Shown: positions 9,269 through 17,906 of the stretch, in pieces
Numbering within the stretch: the stretch's first letter is position 1
How the letters are laid out: each line of letters starts with the position of its first letter
Assembly (NCBI RefSeq): GCF_036013935.1
Contig: NZ_CP107902.1
Location: forward strand, 4,187,001-4,251,000
DNA length: 64,000 nt
Reading direction: 5' to 3'
Origin: Streptomyces sp. NBC_00461
Lineage (GTDB): Bacteria > Actinomycetota > Actinomycetes > Streptomycetales > Streptomycetaceae
Notes under the pieces: model-generated
Databases searched by the model: none
Seen by the model: the letters and a program-made list of their open reading frames with translations, nothing else
What the model was told of the DNA's origin: nothing
Translations under genes and position numbers: made by a program

Positions 9269-10774
9269 CTGACTGTCCACCATCTCAACCAGCTTCTGCT
9301 CGTCTGCTCGCTCGTCCTGCTCGTCGCCGTGGCAGCGGTCCGGATCTCCTCGCGCAGCGGGCTCCCCAGCCTGCTCGTGTACCTGGGGATCGGCATCGCC
9401 ATGGGGCAGGACGGCATCGGCGACGTCCGCTTCGACAATGCCGAACTCACCCAGGTCATCGGATACGCGGCCCTCGTCGTGATCCTGGCCGAGGGTGGCC
9501 TGAGCACGAAGTGGAAGGAGATCAGGCCCGCCCTGCCGGCCGCGTCCGCGCTGGCGCTGGTCGGCGTCGCGGTGAGCGTCGGGGTGACGGCCACGGCCGC
9601 CCACTACCTGATCGGGCTGGAGTGGCGTCAGGCGCTCATCATCGGTGCGGTCGTCTCCTCGACGGATGCGGCGGCGGTCTTCTCGGTCCTGCGGAAGCTC
9701 CCCCTGCCCTCGCGCGTGACGGGCACCCTGGAGGCCGAGTCCGGTTTCAACGACGCACCCGTGGTCATCCTGGTCGTCGCCTTCTCCACTGCGGGCCCGG
9801 TCGAGCACTGGTACGCACTGCTGGGCGAGATAACGCTGGAGCTGGCCATCGGCGCGGCCATCGGCCTCGCGGTGGGCTGGCTCGGCTCCTGGGGCCTCAG
9901 GCACGTGGCGCTGCCCGCCTCCGGCCTCTACCCGATCGCCGTCATGGCGATCGCGGTCACGGCGTACGCGGGCGGCGCGCTGGCGCACGGCAGCGGGTTC
10001 CTGGGCGTCTACCTCGCCTCGATGGTGATGGGCAACGCGAAGCTGCCCCACTGGCCCGCGACGCGCGGATTCGCCGACGGGCTCGGCTGGATCGCCCAGA
10101 TCGGCATGTTCGTCCTGCTCGGCCTCCTGGTCACTCCGCACGAGCTCGGCGACGACGTGTGGCCCGCGCTCGTCATCGGCCTGGTGCTGACGATGGTGGC
10201 GCGGCCGCTGGGCGTGGTGCTGTGCCTGACGCCGTTCCGGGTGCCCTGGCAGGAGCAGACCCTGATGTCGTGGGCCGGGCTGCGCGGCGCCGTCCCCATC
10301 ATTCTCGCGACGATCCCGATGGTGCAGGGCGTGGACGCCAGCCGCCGCATCTTCAACATCGTCTTCGTCCTGGTCGTCGTCTACACCCTGATCCAGGGGC
10401 CGACGCTGCCGTGGCTCGCCCGCACGCTGCGCCTGGGCGAGGACAACGAGGCCGCCGACCTCGGCGTCGAGTCCGCTCCTCTGGAGCGGCTGCGCGGGCA
10501 CCTGCTGTCGGTTGCGATCCCCGAGGGCTCGAAGATGCACGGCGTCGAGGTCAACGAGCTGCGACTGCCGGCCGGGGCCGCAGTCACCCTCGTCGTACGC
10601 GAAGGAAAATCGTTTGTCCCGCTGCCCACGACGGTCCTGCGGCACGGCGACGAGCTGCTCGTCGTCGCCACGGATCCGGTGCGGGACGCGGCGGAGCGGC
10701 GACTGCGCGCCGTGGGCCACGGCGGCAAGCTGGCCGGATGGCTCGGGACGAACGGGGCCGGGTCGGGGCGCTGA
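9269..10774 (+). CDS. Potassium/proton antiporter (CPA1 type with RCK_C domain)
   Basis: A 501-aa cation/proton antiporter. About twelve hydrophobic segments run from HLNQLLLVCSLVLLVAVAAV to about residue 400. The ion-site region is recognisable in EAESGFNDAPVVILVVAFST and in LIIGAVVSSTDAAAVFSVLR. The C-terminal part (about 430-495) is soluble and looks like an RCK_C/TrkA_C nucleotide-binding regulatory domain (GAAVTLVVREGKSFVPLPTT, then HGDELLVVAT). The likely start is a CTG at 9269: GGGAAGGG lies 8 bp before it and the next residues TVHHLNQLLL match the usual family N-terminus. ATGs at 9131 and 9239 in the same frame lack a comparable ribosome site. Confidence 0.85.
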   Translation: MTVHHLNQLLLVCSLVLLVAVAAVRISSRSGLPSLLVYLGIGIAMGQDGIGDVRFDNAELTQVIGYAALVVILAEGGLSTKWKEIRPALPAASALALVGVAVSVGVTATAAHYLIGLEWRQALIIGAVVSSTDAAAVFSVLRKLPLPSRVTGTLEAESGFNDAPVVILVVAFSTAGPVEHWYALLGEITLELAIGAAIGLAVGWLGSWGLRHVALPASGLYPIAVMAIAVTAYAGGALAHGSGFLGVYLASMVMGNAKLPHWPATRGFADGLGWIAQIGMFVLLGLLVTPHELGDDVWPALVIGLVLTMVARPLGVVLCLTPFRVPWQEQTLMSWAGLRGAVPIILATIPMVQGVDASRRIFNIVFVLVVVYTLIQGPTLPWLARTLRLGEDNEAADLGVESAPLERLRGHLLSVAIPEGSKMHGVEVNELRLPAGAAVTLVVREGKSFVPLPTTVLRHGDELLVVATDPVRDAAERRLRAVGHGGKLAGWLGTNGAGSGR

Positions 10775-11110
10775 GGCCGGCGTGAGGCTGAGGCGGGCGT
10801 GACACTGAGGGGCGCGCGGCGCTTGGGGGTGAATGGCATGTTTCGCACTGTTCACACCCCGGGCAATCCCAGGTGAACGGCGACATGGTGCTCGTTTTCA
10901 CAGGCGCGCCGCTCATTGATCCCTGTACGATGAAGGCGCACTTTGATCGAACCAACTCTGCCTGACGCAGAACTGGCGCGACCGCATGGCGGCCGTGGCG
11001 CCCCCGCAGTGGGCCGCCCCCGGTATCTACCGCAGTTCCGCGCAAGAGGACAGCTCTCGGCGCCGCCCGCGTAAGGGGCCGCGCTACCAGGTGGCAGAAA
11101 GGCACGGGCC
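10775..11110. other. Intergenic region upstream of an MFS gene
   Basis: This 336-bp gap between the antiporter and the MFS gene holds no convincing gene. An ATG at 10986 opens a frame that runs into the MFS gene out of frame, with no family resemblance. No clear hairpin or operator was found. Confidence 0.5.
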
Positions 11111-12373
11111 GTGGCATCCACGGTCACCTCCCGCCCAGGCTACGGACAGCTGCTGCGCACCCGCGGCGCCTGGACGTTCCTGCTCCCCGGCTTCGCGGCA
11201 CGCCAGCCGTTCGCGATGCTCACCATCTCCATCGTGCTGCTCGTGCAGCACACCACCGGCTCCTACGGTGCGGCGGGCGCCGCGGCGGCCGTCACCGGTG
11301 TCTCCATGGCGCTGTTCGCGCCCTACAGCGGCCGTCTCGCCGACCGCCACGGACAGCGCGCCGTACTCATCCCCGGCGTGCTGCTGCACTCGCTGTCGGG
11401 CCTGACCCTGACAGCACTCGCGCTGGCCCACGCTCCCCTGTGGGCGCTGTTCGCGGCGGCCGTACCGACGGGCGCCTCGGTGCCGCAGGTCGGGCCCATG
11501 GTGCGCGCCCGCTGGGGCGGGAAGCTCCAGGGCACGCCCCTGATGACCACCGCGGCCGCGTTCGAGTCCGTCACGGACGAGCTGACCTTCGTCTTCGGCC
11601 CGCTGCTGGCCACCGCCCTGTGCACCACCGTCACCCCGGCCGCGGGCCTGGTGACGGAGGCGTCACTGACGCTCCTCGGCGGTCTGCTGTTCGCGGCACA
11701 GAAGGGCACGCAGCCCTCCGTCACCGTCACCGGGCACACGCGCGTGGAGCACGTTTCCGCTCTGCGCGTCCCCGGTGTGCGCGTGCTGATCGTGGCCTTC
11801 CTCGGTATCGGCTGCGTCTTCGGCGGCATGCAGGTCTCGCTCGCCGCGTTCACCGAGTCGATCGGTCAGCCCGGCCTGAACGGCGTCCTGTACGGCGTCT
11901 TCGCCGCGGGCAACATGCTCTCCGGCATCGTCTGCGGCGCCGTCGCCTGGAAGGTGGCCCCGCAGCGGCGCCTGGTCCTCGGGTACGGCGGTCTCGCCCT
12001 GGCGGCCTCCGGCCTGTGGGCCGCGCACTCGGTGCTCCCGCTGGCCGGCCTCGGTCTCCTGGTGGGCATGTGCATCGCGCCCGCGCTGATCACCGGCTAC
12101 ACACTGGTCGAGGACCTGGTCCCGGCCGGTGCCCGTACCGAGGCCTTCACCTGGCTGACCGGCGCGGTGGCGCTCGGCCAGGCGGCGGCCGTCACGGTCG
12201 CCGGGCAGCTGGAGGACCGCTTCTGGGGCGGCGCCGGATTCCTGGTGCCCGCGGGCGGCACGGTGCTCGCCCTCGCCACGCTCGTGGCCCTCAGGACACG
12301 GCTGGCCTCACGGCCCCGCAGCCGGACCGTCGCACGTGGCGTCGGTCACCGAGTGCCGGTGACGGTGGACTGA
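11111..12373 (+). CDS. MFS transporter
   Basis: A 420-aa major facilitator protein that starts with GTG at 11111. Around twelve hydrophobic segments are visible. The loop 2-3 signature appears as FAPYSGRLADRHGQRAVLIP, and the middle loop carries the charged segment GTQPSVTVTGHTRVEHVSAL. The C-terminal tail is Arg-rich. Substrate is unknown; its drug-efflux-like order suggests export, but this is inference. It is followed by a SigR-type promoter and CIRCE-like operator that belong to the next gene, so its transcript should end at about 12373. Confidence 0.85.
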   Translation: MASTVTSRPGYGQLLRTRGAWTFLLPGFAARQPFAMLTISIVLLVQHTTGSYGAAGAAAAVTGVSMALFAPYSGRLADRHGQRAVLIPGVLLHSLSGLTLTALALAHAPLWALFAAAVPTGASVPQVGPMVRARWGGKLQGTPLMTTAAAFESVTDELTFVFGPLLATALCTTVTPAAGLVTEASLTLLGGLLFAAQKGTQPSVTVTGHTRVEHVSALRVPGVRVLIVAFLGIGCVFGGMQVSLAAFTESIGQPGLNGVLYGVFAAGNMLSGIVCGAVAWKVAPQRRLVLGYGGLALAASGLWAAHSVLPLAGLGLLVGMCIAPALITGYTLVEDLVPAGARTEAFTWLTGAVALGQAAAVTVAGQLEDRFWGGAGFLVPAGGTVLALATLVALRTRLASRPRSRTVARGVGHRVPVTVD

Positions 12374-12378
12374 TCCTC

Positions 12379-12405
12379 GGGAATACGTCACTATGGACCC
12401 TCGTT
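12379..12405 (+). promoter_or_regulatory. SigR-type promoter of the fmdB-family gene
   Basis: GGGAAT at 12379-12384 is separated by exactly 18 bp from GTT at 12403-12405. This is the GGAAT-N18-GTT pattern known for the Streptomyces disulfide-stress sigma factor SigR. It lies 36 bp before the start of the fmdB-type gene. The pattern is seen in the sequence; use by SigR is inferred. Confidence 0.7.
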
Positions 12406-12430
12406 AGCACTCACTGAGTGAGAGTGCCAG
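12404..12430 (+). promoter_or_regulatory. CIRCE-like HrcA operator
   Basis: TTAGCACTC, then nine bases, then GAGTGCCAG. The known CIRCE element is TTAGCACTC-N9-GAGTGCTAA; the left arm matches fully and the right arm at seven of nine bases. It starts on the last two bases of the SigR-type -10 element, where a bound HrcA repressor would block transcription. It ends 10 bp before the ATG at 12441, so it also lies in the leader. Confidence 0.75.
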
Positions 12431-12440
12431 GAGGAAGACA

Positions 12441-12782
12441 GTGCCGACCTACCAGTACCAGTGCACCGCGTGCGGCGAGGGCCTTGAGGCGGTGCAGAAG
12501 TTCACCGATGACGCCCTGACCGAGTGCCCCGAATGCAGTGGCCGCCTGAAGAAGGTGTTCTCCGCGGTGGGCATTGTCTTCAAGGGCTCCGGCTTCTACC
12601 GCAACGACAGCCGCGGCTCCTCGTCGAGCAGCTCGCCGGCGTCGAAGCCGTCGACGTCCACCTCGTCGTCGGAGCCGTCTTCATCGTCGTCGTCCGCTTC
12701 GAGTTCGTCGTCGTCTTCGTCGTCCTCGGACTCGAAGTCGAAGTCGTCGAGCGCCGGCTCCTCGTCGAGCAGCGCCGCGTAG
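12441..12782 (+). CDS. FmdB family zinc-ribbon protein
   Basis: A 113-aa protein. The first 60 residues form the FmdB zinc ribbon MPTYQYQCTACGEGLEAVQK, with CxxC pairs at Cys9/Cys12 and at the following ECPECSG. The domain ends with KKVFSAVGIVFKGSGFYRND, the usual C-terminal edge of this family. The rest, from about residue 58, is almost only Ser with Lys/Pro and is probably disordered. The biochemical role is unclear; the family name comes from a putative formamidase-operon regulator. The SigR-type promoter and CIRCE-like site suggest thiol-oxidative induction and heat-shock control. A GGAGG-like site precedes the ATG. Confidence 0.9.
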   Translation: MPTYQYQCTACGEGLEAVQKFTDDALTECPECSGRLKKVFSAVGIVFKGSGFYRNDSRGSSSSSSPASKPSTSTSSSEPSSSSSSASSSSSSSSSSDSKSKSSSAGSSSSSAA

Positions 12783-12794
12783 CACTCGCTCACT

Positions 12795-12822
12795 GACCCT
12801 GTCGTCGTAGGACGGCAGGGTC
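12795..12822 (+). terminator. Hairpin after the fmdB-family gene
   Basis: Inverted repeat GACCCTG ... CAGGGTC with an inner CGTC/GACG pairing, 12 bp after the stop codon. It is a plausible terminator, although it has no T-run. Confidence 0.6.
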
Positions 12823-12880
12823 TTCGGCATCTCCTGGGCCGCTCTCGGTCCGCCGCCGGGGGCCGGATACTGTGCTGGCC

Positions 12881-13714
12881 ATGGCGAACGCAGAGATCGG
12901 TGTAATCGGCGGCTCGGGCTTCTACTCGTTCCTCGACGACGTGACCGAGGTCGAGGTGGACACCCCGTACGGGCCGCCCAGCGACTCCCTCTTCCTCGGC
13001 GAGATCGCCGGTCGACGGGTCGCCTTCCTGCCCCGCCACGGACGCGGCCATCATCTGCCGCCGCACCGGATCAACTACCGGGCCAACCTCTGGGCGCTGC
13101 GGTCGGTCGGCGCGCGCCAGGTCCTCGGGCCCTGCGCGGTGGGCGGCCTGCGCCCCGAGTACGGGCCGGGCACGCTGCTCGTGCCGGACCAGTTGGTCGA
13201 CCGTACGAAGTCCCGCGTGGGCACGTACTTCGACGGACTGCCGCTGCCCGGCGGCGACATCCCGAACGTGGTGCACGTGTCCCTGGCCGACCCCTACTGC
13301 CCTGTCGGACGTGCGGCCGCTCTGAAGGCCGCGCGAGGGAGGGACTGGGAGCCCGTGGACGGCGGCACCCTGGTCGTGGTCGAGGGGCCGCGCTTCTCCA
13401 CCCGCGCCGAATCGCTCTGGCATCAGGCGCAGGGCTGGTCGGTGGTCGGCATGACCGGCCACCCCGAGGCGGTCCTCGCCCGTGAACTGGAGCTCTGCTA
13501 CTCGTCGATGACGCTGGTCACCGACCTCGACGCGGGTGCCGAGACCGGTGAGGGCGTCTCGCACGACGAGGTTCTGCAGGTGTTCGCGGCGAACGTGGAC
13601 CGGCTGCGGGGCGTGCTGTTCGACGCGGTCGCCGCCCTGCCGGTGAACGAGGACCGCGACTGCCTGTGCACGAAGGCGTTGGGCGGGATGGATCCGGGAT
13701 TCGAGCTGCCGTAA
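12881..13714 (+). CDS. mtnP: S-methyl-5'-thioadenosine phosphorylase
   Basis: A 277-aa PNP/UDP-phosphorylase superfamily enzyme of the MTAP branch. Phosphate and base contacts sit in IGVIGGSGFYSFLDDV, VAFLPRHGRGHHLPPHRINY and LVVVEGPRFSTRAESLWHQA. The purine and methylthioribose site region reads GWSVVGMTGHPEAVLARELE and SSMTLVTDLDAGAE. It phosphorolyses methylthioadenosine from polyamine and SAM metabolism. Some actinobacterial members instead use methylthioinosine, and I cannot exclude that. The ATG at 12881 is preferred over an in-frame ATG three codons upstream because it gives the canonical short N-terminus. Confidence 0.9.
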   Translation: MANAEIGVIGGSGFYSFLDDVTEVEVDTPYGPPSDSLFLGEIAGRRVAFLPRHGRGHHLPPHRINYRANLWALRSVGARQVLGPCAVGGLRPEYGPGTLLVPDQLVDRTKSRVGTYFDGLPLPGGDIPNVVHVSLADPYCPVGRAAALKAARGRDWEPVDGGTLVVVEGPRFSTRAESLWHQAQGWSVVGMTGHPEAVLARELELCYSSMTLVTDLDAGAETGEGVSHDEVLQVFAANVDRLRGVLFDAVAALPVNEDRDCLCTKALGGMDPGFELP

Positions 13715-13870
13715 CGGGGGCAGCAGCGGGGACGAGGGGGGGCGGAACTTCCCGTTCGGGTGAGGGAGTTGTCCACAACCCGTCGGCCATCCACCGGCCT
13801 CGGCAGGAATCGGCGCAGAGCCTCATCGTGGGTCTGCAAGCCCGATTCCTCGCCGCAGGTGGTGACCCGC

Positions 13871-14401
13871 ATGTCCTCTTCACCCTCACCTCTTTTCCCG
13901 AGCCCGCCCGGCCCCGACGCTCCCGCCACGTGCGAGGTGCCGCACTTCACTCCCGTACGGGTGCGCGGCGGGCGGTATCAGCTGCAGCGGCTCGTACGAC
14001 ACCGGAGGCGGGCCGTGGCCGCCGGCCTCGCCGTGACCGCGGCCGCGCTGGTGGCGGCGGGTCCGCGGGACACCGACCGGGCGCGCGGGCATCCGGTGGC
14101 GGAGCCCGTACGGAAGCACCGGACCGTCGAGATGGTGGCCGCGCCCGTGCGGATCGCCGACGGGGCCACGGTCCGGCTGCTGCGGCCCGGGGACCGGGTG
14201 GACGTCGTCGCCGCCCAGGAGACGGCGACGGGCGGCGAGGCCCGCGTGGTCGCGCGCGGAGCGCGGGTGACCGAAGTGCCGGAGGCCCTGGACGATACGG
14301 GCGGCAGTGGGGCGCTGGTCGTGCTCTCGGTGCCCCGTTCCACCGCGGCACACCTCGCCGGTGCGGGCGCGACGGCGCGGCTGGCGGTGACGGTGTGCTG
14401 A
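13871..14401 (+). CDS. SAF / CpaB-RcpC-like membrane-anchored protein
   Basis: A 176-aa protein. After a Pro-rich N-terminus, an Arg-rich stretch (LQRLVRHRRRA) precedes one hydrophobic helix (VAAGLAVTAAALVAAG). The periplasmic part shows the SAF-like pattern VEMVAAPVRIADGATVRLLR and PGDRVDVVAAQETATGG, as in CpaB/RcpC proteins of Flp/Tad pilus systems. No pilus genes are nearby, so the role is open; it may be a stand-alone envelope protein. It begins with ATG at 13871, preceded by an AGGTGG-type ribosome site. It lies 138 bp before mscL on the same strand. Confidence 0.65.
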   Translation: MSSSPSPLFPSPPGPDAPATCEVPHFTPVRVRGGRYQLQRLVRHRRRAVAAGLAVTAAALVAAGPRDTDRARGHPVAEPVRKHRTVEMVAAPVRIADGATVRLLRPGDRVDVVAAQETATGGEARVVARGARVTEVPEALDDTGGSGALVVLSVPRSTAAHLAGAGATARLAVTVC

Positions 14402-14539
14402 TCCGCGCCGCCCGTTTCCTGCGCGACTTCCTGTCAAGTCCCTCGTCCGTGCCACCCGATTGGACAGGGCGGTCTCGCATTGACGTAGGTTGCGGAACTG
14501 TTTGTTCCCCAACTTGCGTATGTGAGAAGAGGCCCCGAG

Positions 14540-14998
14540 GTGAGCGAGAAGAAGGAACCGAGCGTCTGGCAGGGCTTCAAGGCCTTCCTGATGCGCGGGA
14601 ACGTCGTCGATCTGGCGGTGGCGGTGGTCATCGGCGCCGCGTTCACCAACATCGTGAACGCGGTGGTGAAGGGGATCATCAACCCGCTGGTCGGGACGAT
14701 CGGAACCCAGAACCTCGACGCCTACAGCTCCTGCCTGAGCGAATCGTGCAAGGGCGACCAGGGCATCCAGATCCTGTGGGGCTCGGTCCTCGGCGCCACC
14801 CTCACGTTCGTGATCACCGCGGCCGTCGTGTACTTCCTGATGGTGCTGCCGATGTCGAAGTACCTGGCCCGGCAGGAGGCCCGCAGGAAGGCGCGGGAGG
14901 GCACGCACGAGGTGCTGGAGGTGACCGAGCTGGAGGTGCTCAAGGAGATCCGCGACGCGCTGGTCGCACAGCGTGGTTCCGGGCACAACGAGCACTAG
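14540..14998 (+). CDS. mscL: Large-conductance mechanosensitive channel MscL
   Basis: A 152-aa channel that opens under membrane tension and releases solutes during osmotic downshock. TM1 contains the pore hinge region GFKAFLMRGNVVDLAVAVVI and GAAFTNIVNAVVKGIINPLV. The periplasmic loop has two Cys (SSCLSESCKGDQ), and TM2 is GATLTFVITAAVVYFLMVLP. The C-terminal helix ends with LEVLKEIRDALVAQR, the usual cytoplasmic bundle. The GTG at 14540 gives the normal family start (SEKKEPSVWQGFK). The length is typical. Confidence 0.93.
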   Translation: MSEKKEPSVWQGFKAFLMRGNVVDLAVAVVIGAAFTNIVNAVVKGIINPLVGTIGTQNLDAYSSCLSESCKGDQGIQILWGSVLGATLTFVITAAVVYFLMVLPMSKYLARQEARRKAREGTHEVLEVTELEVLKEIRDALVAQRGSGHNEH

Positions 14999-15041
14999 CG
15001 GCACGAGCCTGCCGGCGCCCGCGGGCGGCGTCCGGCACGGC

Positions 15042-15230
15042 TCAGATGTGGTGGGGCGGCTTCTCGTCGAGGAAGCGCTTCAGGTCGGCCGCGGCGTCGC
15101 CGCCGGCGCCCGGTCGCTCGCCCCAGCCGCGGTCCGTGTCGTCCGAGGACTGCTGGTCCAGCGGGTCGTCGAAGATCAGCGCGGGCTTCGGGGCAGGCGG
15201 CTCGGGGGCGGGGACGGGGGCGGAGGTCAT
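15042..15230 (-). CDS. Small conserved hypothetical protein
   Basis: A 62-aa Pro/Asp-rich protein. It begins MTSAPVPAPEPPAPKP and ends DLKRFLDEKPPHHI. The C-terminal DLKRFLDEKPPHH segment looks like a short helix with a fixed tail, and I recall similar small proteins in other streptomycetes. Function is unknown. It lies alone on the minus strand between mscL and ltrA. Confidence 0.6.
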   Translation of the reverse strand: MTSAPVPAPEPPAPKPALIFDDPLDQQSSDDTDRGWGERPGAGGDAAADLKRFLDEKPPHHI

Positions 15231-15361
15231 GCCTCCAGGGTACGGGGCCGGAGGCGCGCGGCCTTCCGGCCGGGCGGGTGGTGGATCACACCCCTTGCCG
15301 GACCGTGCGCCGCTGGGCCACTCACAAGATTTTCCGGCGCTTATCTGGTGTGCTGGAACGC

Positions 15362-16591
15362 ATGACGAGCAGTTCGACTCCCCCGCCGGCGTCCGCCGGC
15401 GAGCCCGCGGAACACAGGCCACTGCGCAGACTCAAGGCCCGCGGCCGCGACGAGGCGCACCGCGTCGCGTCACCGCTGGAACTCTTCTTCGACCTGTGCT
15501 TCGTCGTGGCGATCGCCCAGGCCGGCGCCCAGCTGGTGCATGCCATGGCCGAGGGGCACGCGGGCGTGGGGATCCTCAACTACGCGATGATCTTCTTCGC
15601 CATCTGGTGGGCGTGGATGAACTTCACCTGGTTCGCCTCGGCGTACGACAACGACGACGCGCTCTACCGGGTCGTCACCCTGGTCCAGATCGCCGGTGTG
15701 CTGGTCCTCGCGGCCGGGGTCTCGCGAGCGTTCGAGGAACACGACTTCCTGGCCGTGTGGCTGGGCTACGTGATCATGCGGCTCGCCATGGCGTCGCAGT
15801 GGCTGCGCGTGGCGCGGTCGACCGAGGGCGCCGAGCGAACCATGGCGCGGCGGTACGCCGCCGGCGTGCTGCTGTGCATGATCGGCTGGCTGGGACTGGT
15901 GCTGCTGCCGGAGGACGCCCGGGCGTGGGTGTTCCTGGTGATGGTGTTCGTGGAGATGGGCGTTCCGGTGTACGCGGAGAAGGCCCACCCCACGTCCTGG
16001 CACCCGCACCACATCGCCGAGCGGTACGGACTGTTCACGATCATCGTGCTCGGCGAGACCATCGCGGCGGCCACCGTCGCCATGAAGTCGGGCGTGGACG
16101 AGCACGACGCCCTGGGCGACCTGTTGCCGATCGCCGCGGGTGGGCTGCTGATCATCTTCGCCGCCTGGTGGATCTACTTCGTGGTGCCGATCCACGGTCA
16201 TCTGCGCTCCAACCGGCAGTCCTTCCTCTGGGGTTACGGCCACTACCTGATCTTCTCCTCGGCGGCAGCGATCGGTGCCGGCCTGGAGGTGGCGGTGGAG
16301 CAGGCGGTCGGCAAGGCCCACATCTCCACGCTGGCCGCGTCCGCGGCGGTGACCCTGCCGACGGCGCTGTTCCTGCTCACTGTCTGGGCGCTGCACTCCC
16401 GCTTCTACAAGGTGGGCATCGCGCAGCAATTGGTGCTGCCGACCACGGCACTGCTGGTGATCGTCTGCACGTTCCTCGGCGACTGGGCGGTGTTCGCGGC
16501 GGGGCTGGTGTCGGCGCTGGCCGTGGCCACCGGGACGACGCTGACGGCACGGATGGGCGCCGGGGAGCGTGCCACCACCCCGGTGGAGTGA
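15362..16591 (+). CDS. Low temperature requirement protein A (LtrA)
   Basis: A 409-aa polytopic membrane protein. The LtrA hallmark HRVASPLELFFDLCFVVAIA opens the membrane part, followed by about eleven hydrophobic segments. AWMNFTWFASAYDNDDALYR and EKAHPTSWHPHHIAERYGLF, then TIIVLGETIAAAT, are the other conserved blocks. The family was named from a Listeria cold-growth mutant; its molecular activity is unknown. The ATG at 15362 sits 53 codons before the end of the charged N-terminus. The frame is open upstream to 15278, but that stretch is not LtrA-like. Confidence 0.88.
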   Translation: MTSSSTPPPASAGEPAEHRPLRRLKARGRDEAHRVASPLELFFDLCFVVAIAQAGAQLVHAMAEGHAGVGILNYAMIFFAIWWAWMNFTWFASAYDNDDALYRVVTLVQIAGVLVLAAGVSRAFEEHDFLAVWLGYVIMRLAMASQWLRVARSTEGAERTMARRYAAGVLLCMIGWLGLVLLPEDARAWVFLVMVFVEMGVPVYAEKAHPTSWHPHHIAERYGLFTIIVLGETIAAATVAMKSGVDEHDALGDLLPIAAGGLLIIFAAWWIYFVVPIHGHLRSNRQSFLWGYGHYLIFSSAAAIGAGLEVAVEQAVGKAHISTLAASAAVTLPTALFLLTVWALHSRFYKVGIAQQLVLPTTALLVIVCTFLGDWAVFAAGLVSALAVATGTTLTARMGAGERATTPVE

Positions 16592-16644
16592 GCGGGGCCG
16601 AGCGGGAAAGCCCGTCACCTCCCGCGCGGGGCGAGACTGAGGGC

Positions 16645-17688
16645 ATGACAACCGAGTCCAGGACAGTTGACGCTCTGACGGACGTCGCCGGGGTGCGGGT
16701 GGGGCACGCGACGCGCATCGGCGACGGTTGGCTCACCGGCACCACGGTCGTACTCGCCCCGGAGGGTGGGGCCGTGGCCGCCGTGGATGTGCGCGGAGGC
16801 GGCCCCGGCACGAAGGAGACCGACGCCCTCGACCCGCGCAACTTCGTGAGCAAGGTCGAGGCGATCGTGCTGACCGGCGGCAGTGCGTACGGGCTCGACG
16901 CGGCGTCCGGGGTGATGGCCTGGCTGGAGGAACAGGGGCGGGGTGTGCGCGTCGGCGTGGACCCGGCACACGTCGTGCCTGTGGTGCCGGCCGCCTGCAT
17001 CTTCGACCTGGGGCGGGGAGGAAGGTTCTCCGCGCGGCCGGACGCGAGCACCGGCCGGGCCGCGGTGGAAGCGGCCGCGGCGAGCGCGGTCGGGGCACCC
17101 GTGGCGGAAGGGTGTGTGGGCGCCGGTACGGGAGCCGCTGTGGGACCGGTGAAGGGCGGGGTCGGCAGCGCGAGCACCGTTCTCGGCTCGGGGATCACGG
17201 TGGCCGCGCTGGTGGTGGCCAACGCGGTCGGTTCGGCGATGGATCCGGAAACGGGCGTCCTGTACGGGGAGTTGTTCCAGGGACGGGCGGCCTACCCGGA
17301 TTCACACATCCACGAGGCCGCGCGCAGGCGCCTGGAGGAGAGTGCCGCTGCGAACGGGCTCCCCCCGCTGAACACCACCCTCGCCGTCGTCGCCACCGAC
17401 GCGGAACTGTCCAAGGCCCAGGCGCAGAAGCTGGCCGGCACGGCGCACGACGGCATCGCCCGCGCCGTGCGACCGGTGCACCTCCTCACCGACGGTGACA
17501 CCGTGTTCGCCCTGGCGACAGGGACGCGCGCACTCGACGCCGAGCACCCCCTGGCCTTGAACGAAGTCCTGGCGGCAGGCGCCGATGTGGTCACCCGCGC
17601 GATCGTAAGAGCCGTGCGCGCCGCGGAGCCGGCGTCCGGCGCGGGCGGGCAGTGGCCGTCGTACGAGGAGTTGTACGGGGCTCGCTGA
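16645..17688 (+). CDS. P1 family peptidase (DmpA/S58-type Ntn hydrolase)
   Basis: A 347-aa self-processing hydrolase of peptidase family S58 (P1). Signature parts are LTDVAGVRVGHATRIGDGWL, the SKVEAIVLTGGSAYGLDAAS block and EGCVGAGTGAAVGPVKGGVG. The last is followed by SAS, where the autocleavage and nucleophile residue of the family is expected. The C-terminal portion has ALVVANAVGSAMDPETG and NTTLAVVATDAELSKAQAQK. Members include D-amino-acid-releasing aminopeptidases and peptidases of nylon-type oligomers; the substrate here is unknown. No signal peptide is visible, so it is probably cytoplasmic. Confidence 0.87.
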   Translation: MTTESRTVDALTDVAGVRVGHATRIGDGWLTGTTVVLAPEGGAVAAVDVRGGGPGTKETDALDPRNFVSKVEAIVLTGGSAYGLDAASGVMAWLEEQGRGVRVGVDPAHVVPVVPAACIFDLGRGGRFSARPDASTGRAAVEAAAASAVGAPVAEGCVGAGTGAAVGPVKGGVGSASTVLGSGITVAALVVANAVGSAMDPETGVLYGELFQGRAAYPDSHIHEAARRRLEESAAANGLPPLNTTLAVVATDAELSKAQAQKLAGTAHDGIARAVRPVHLLTDGDTVFALATGTRALDAEHPLALNEVLAAGADVVTRAIVRAVRAAEPASGAGGQWPSYEELYGAR

Positions 17689-17906
17689 GGAGACCGCCGC
17701 CAGCTGGGTGCGTGGGCGTCCCGCCGAACACGCACCTCCGGCACCCCGCGCCCAGCGCCCAGCGCCCAGCGCCCACCACCCAATTGTCGCGGTTCTGTCA
17801 CGTGATGGCCTTCGTCGCTGTCGGCGGGAACCTCAGTGGTCGTTGATTGCCTCTTTGTCCACGCACTGGAGCGGATCACTCACATCACACGAACCTGGAG
17901 CAGCCC

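Noticed and set aside
10986..11405. A small gene upstream of and overlapping the MFS gene
   Set aside because: It enters the MFS gene out of frame, has no ribosome site and no family similarity.
13666..16644. A 1340-codon open frame that extends the P1 peptidase gene upstream
   Set aside because: The upstream 990 codons are the out-of-frame reading of the CpaB-like, mscL and ltrA genes. The composition is Arg/Gly-rich and no family is matched; the real start is at 16645.
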